NCBI GenBank assembly: GCA_001303225.1
Contig: LJNI01000101.1
Location: forward strand, 1-8,629
DNA length: 8,629 bases
From: a candidate division TA06 bacterium DG_78
GTDB taxonomy: Bacteria; Hydrothermota; Tepidihabitantia; SM23-42
Direction of reading: 5' to 3'
A model generated the notes under the pieces. The model searched no databases and had not been told where the DNA came from. It was given only the letters and a program-made list of their open reading frames with translations. Of the stretch, positions 6,478 to 8,629 are shown piece after piece. Every line of letters begins with the position of its first letter. Position 1 is the stretch's first letter. The translations under genes and the position numbers were made by a program.

Positions 6478-7539
6478 ATGGCAGCAACAATCGAACTCGA
6501 TGTTCTCTTGGAAGAATTAGTTCTTCGGGAAGGTTCTGATTTACACCTCCGTTATGGCGAACCTCCGATGTTTCGTATTGCAGGAGAGTTACAGAAAACT
6601 GAATATCCAGTTCTCGATGATGCCGCATTAGAAGCAATTATCTACAATTTAATGAATGAAACCCAGCAAGCACATTTTAAAAAGGAACTCGAATTCGATA
6701 TGGCCTATGAAATTTCAGGTATTGCCCGATTCCGAGTTAACTGTTTTAAACAGATGGGGCATATCGCTGCGGTTATGCGTATCATACCATTGAGGATTAA
6801 AACAATCGATGAGTGGGGATTTCCGCCGGTCTTCAAAAAAATTGCTGAATTGCCACGTGGCCTCGTCTTGGTTACTGGCCCTACAGGTAGTGGAAAATCG
6901 ACGACCCTTGCCTCAATCATCGAGCATATAAACCAAACACAAAAAAAACACATTATAACCACGGAGGATCCAATTGAATTTCTCCACCGGGACAAAAATT
7001 CTATCATTGAGCAACGAGAAATTGGAATCGATACCAACTCATATGCCGAAGCCCTACGCCGTGTAACGAGACAGAATCCCGATATCATTCTCGTTGGTGA
7101 AATGCGCGATCTCGAAACTATCGCACAAACCATTACGGCAGCTGAGACCGGACACCTTGTCTTCTCAACACTCCATACTATCGATGCAGTACAAACAATT
7201 GATCGAATCATCGATGTTTTTCCGCCAACCCAACAACAACAGATTCGACTGCAACTTTCGATGACACTTCAGGCGGTAATCACTGAAACATTAGTGCGAA
7301 AGAAGGATAGTTTGACGCGAGTAGCGGCGTTTGAAATTATGGTTTGTACGCCAGCAATTAGAAGTACGATACGTGAAGCACGAACTGCTCAAATATATTC
7401 GGCTATTCAGACAGGCGGTAAATTAGGGATGATACAAATGGACCAGTATTTAAAGAATCTCTACCACCAAGGAGCTATCGATTATGAAGAAGCGCTTGCC
7501 CATTGTGCAAATCCTGAAGAATTTGAAAAGAAAGCGTAG
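6478..7539 (+). CDS. pilT: PilT, type IV pilus retraction ATPase
   Basis: A 353-residue cytoplasmic hexameric ATPase of the GspE/PilT secretion superfamily, full length for PilT. It powers pilus disassembly and hence twitching motility. The N-terminal PAS-like domain includes EGSDLHLRYGEPPMFRI (about 18-34). The Walker A motif is GPTGSGKST with K140. The Asp box is around HIITTEDPIEF, and Walker B is DIILVGEMRDLE with catalytic E208. The His box is around AETGHLVFSTLHT, followed by VFPPTQQQQIRLQL. The C-terminal motif usually AIRNLIREGK in PilT reads AIRSTIREAR here, a departure in a segment reported to matter for retraction. The start ATG has no Shine-Dalgarno and no upstream in-frame start before a stop at 6454. 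The second, broken paralogue follows three nucleotides after its stop, and no other pilus genes are in the window. Confidence 0.95.
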   Translation: MAATIELDVLLEELVLREGSDLHLRYGEPPMFRIAGELQKTEYPVLDDAALEAIIYNLMNETQQAHFKKELEFDMAYEISGIARFRVNCFKQMGHIAAVMRIIPLRIKTIDEWGFPPVFKKIAELPRGLVLVTGPTGSGKSTTLASIIEHINQTQKKHIITTEDPIEFLHRDKNSIIEQREIGIDTNSYAEALRRVTRQNPDIILVGEMRDLETIAQTITAAETGHLVFSTLHTIDAVQTIDRIIDVFPPTQQQQIRLQLSMTLQAVITETLVRKKDSLTRVAAFEIMVCTPAIRSTIREARTAQIYSAIQTGGKLGMIQMDQYLKNLYHQGAIDYEEALAHCANPEEFEKKA

Positions 7540-7542
7540 CAT

Positions 7543-8587
7543 ATGGTGAAACTGCAAGAACTACTGAATATGCAAATCCAGCACAACGCCTCTGATCTTA
7601 TTTTGAAGGTCGGCTCACCACCGATTGTAAGGGTCAATGGTGATCTTACAACCCTCACATTGCCACCATTAACAGAGGTCGATATTGAATCTGGAATTGT
7701 TGAATTACTAAAAAAAGAAGATATCGCAGAATACAAGAAAAATTCTGAAATAGATATCTCATACCAATTGTCTAATGCATCACGATTTCGAATCAATTTA
7801 TTTAGGCAAAAAGGAAAACCTGGGGCAGTCTTCAGGCATATTCCTTCAAAAATTCCTACACTGGGTGAACTCGGTTTCCCAAAAATTTTGAAACAGATAA
7901 CACTACGGCCTCGTGGCTTAATCGTTGTCACTGGTCCATCTGGGTGTGGTAAATCTACGACCCAGGCTGCCCTATTGAATCATCGAAACGCGAATGACAC
8001 ATGTCACATCGTTACCGTGGAAGACCCTGTTGAATTTATCCATCAGAATATAAAAGCGCTCGTCACGCAGAGGGAGGTCGGTAGAGATACACATTCATTT
8101 TCTAATGCACTCAAGTTTGTGCTCCGTCAGGACCCCGATGTCATTTTTGTTGGTGAAATGAGAGATCTTGAAACGATCTCACTCGCAATAACGGCAGCAG
8201 AAACGGGGCACACAGTAATAACTACACTCCATCCATCATGTTTTCCCGCCACATCAACAGAATCAGATCCGCATGCAATTATCTTTAAATCTTTTGGGCA
8301 TAATCTCACAAAACTTATTAAAGCGAACCGATGGTAATGGAAGAGTTGCTGCTTATGAAATACTCATCGCAACTCACCCTGTACGTAATTTGATCCGTGA
8401 GGCGAAGACACATCAACTTGCATCGATCTTGCAATCCTCGCAGCAGCAAGGTATGATTTCCTTCGATGCCTGTCTTGCTAGCTTTGTGAAAAAAGGAATC
8501 GTTGCCATAGAAGAAGCTGAATCTAAGGCGCTCAGCAGAGACACCTTACGTAAAGAACTTGAACAAACTACAAAATCTGGTAAGTGA
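7543..8587 (+). pseudogene. Second PilT/PilU-like ATPase gene, frameshifted by a 32-nt deletion
   Basis: The first frame (7543-8337, 264 codons) encodes a PilT-type N-terminal domain (NASDLILKVGSPPIVRVNG), Walker A GPSGCGKST with K137, the Asp box TVEDPVEFIH, Walker B VIFVGEMRDLE with E205, and AETGHTVITTLH. It then runs into about 30 unrelated residues and stops. The rest of the family sequence continues in the next frame from about 8234 to 8587: HHVFPPHQQNQIRMQLSLNL, GRVAAYEI and VRNLIREAKTHQ. Between the LH of the His box and VFPP, pilT has 39 nt where this gene has 7, so 32 nt are missing; this exactly explains the frame change. Some stretches (NHRN, LSLNLLGIISQNL) recall PilU, others PilT. 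The ATG at 8273 inside the second frame has no Shine-Dalgarno, so separate translation is unlikely. An assembly error remains possible. Confidence 0.85.
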
Positions 8588-8629
8588 TACAGAAAACCAA
8601 CCTCAGATTATCTAGTCCAATCCAATATA

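Noticed and set aside
8221..8337. Programmed frameshift in the second pilT-like gene
   Set aside because: About 11 conserved residues are missing together with the frame change, and no slippery sequence with a downstream structure is apparent; a deletion explains both.
8273..8587. Independent small protein starting at ATG 8273
   Set aside because: It begins in the middle of a conserved PilT segment, has no Shine-Dalgarno, and reads as the C-terminal part of the upstream gene.
8588..8629. Possible terminator or promoter at the right end
   Set aside because: No stem-loop with T-run and no paired -35/-10 boxes are visible in the 42 bases present.

Overview
The window looks like a chromosomal housekeeping segment from a rod-shaped Gram-negative-type bacterium. 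It carries a complete Rod-complex (elongasome) operon, then a putative envelope lipoprotein gene and type IV pilus retraction ATPase genes. Base composition is moderately AT-rich. Lineage cannot be fixed from the sequence. A cluster in the order mreB-mreC-mreD-mrdA-rodA, tandem pilT paralogues, a small lipoprotein with an FnIII-like stretch, and several genes without Shine-Dalgarno sites would fit an uncultured FCB-group or WOR-3-like bacterium, but that is only a guess.

Layout. On the minus strand, positions 1-311 hold an FmdB-type zinc-ribbon gene followed 12 nt later by the 5' end of a second gene that runs off the window (possibly HU/IHF-like). A back-to-back promoter region (about 312-431) separates these from the plus-strand operon. 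That operon is mreB (432-1487), mreC (1488-2267, TTG start directly after the mreB stop), mreD (2271-2690), mrdA/PBP2 (2675-4435, overlapping mreD by 16 nt) and rodA (4449-5627). A 104-nt gap (5628-5731) contains interleaved inverted repeats and a promoter. It is followed by a putative lipoprotein (5732-6433), pilT (6478-7539) and a second pilT/pilU-like gene (7543-8587). The second pilT-like gene is broken by an apparent 32-nt deletion and resulting frameshift. Positions 8588-8629 show nothing recognisable.

How the genes work together. MreB filaments at the inner membrane, with MreC and MreD, position and activate the RodA glycosyltransferase and PBP2 transpeptidase pair, which inserts lateral-wall peptidoglycan. 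PilT powers retraction of type IV pili. The lipoprotein between the two groups has no recognised function. The FmdB-type protein is a small zinc-ribbon protein of uncertain role.

No wholly new system was found. The observations most worth a second look are the broken pilT paralogue, a consensus promoter placed so close to fmdB that its mRNA should be leaderless (with a weaker similar case at pilT), a Cys/His-rich probable metal site in PBP2, and the uncharacterised lipoprotein.
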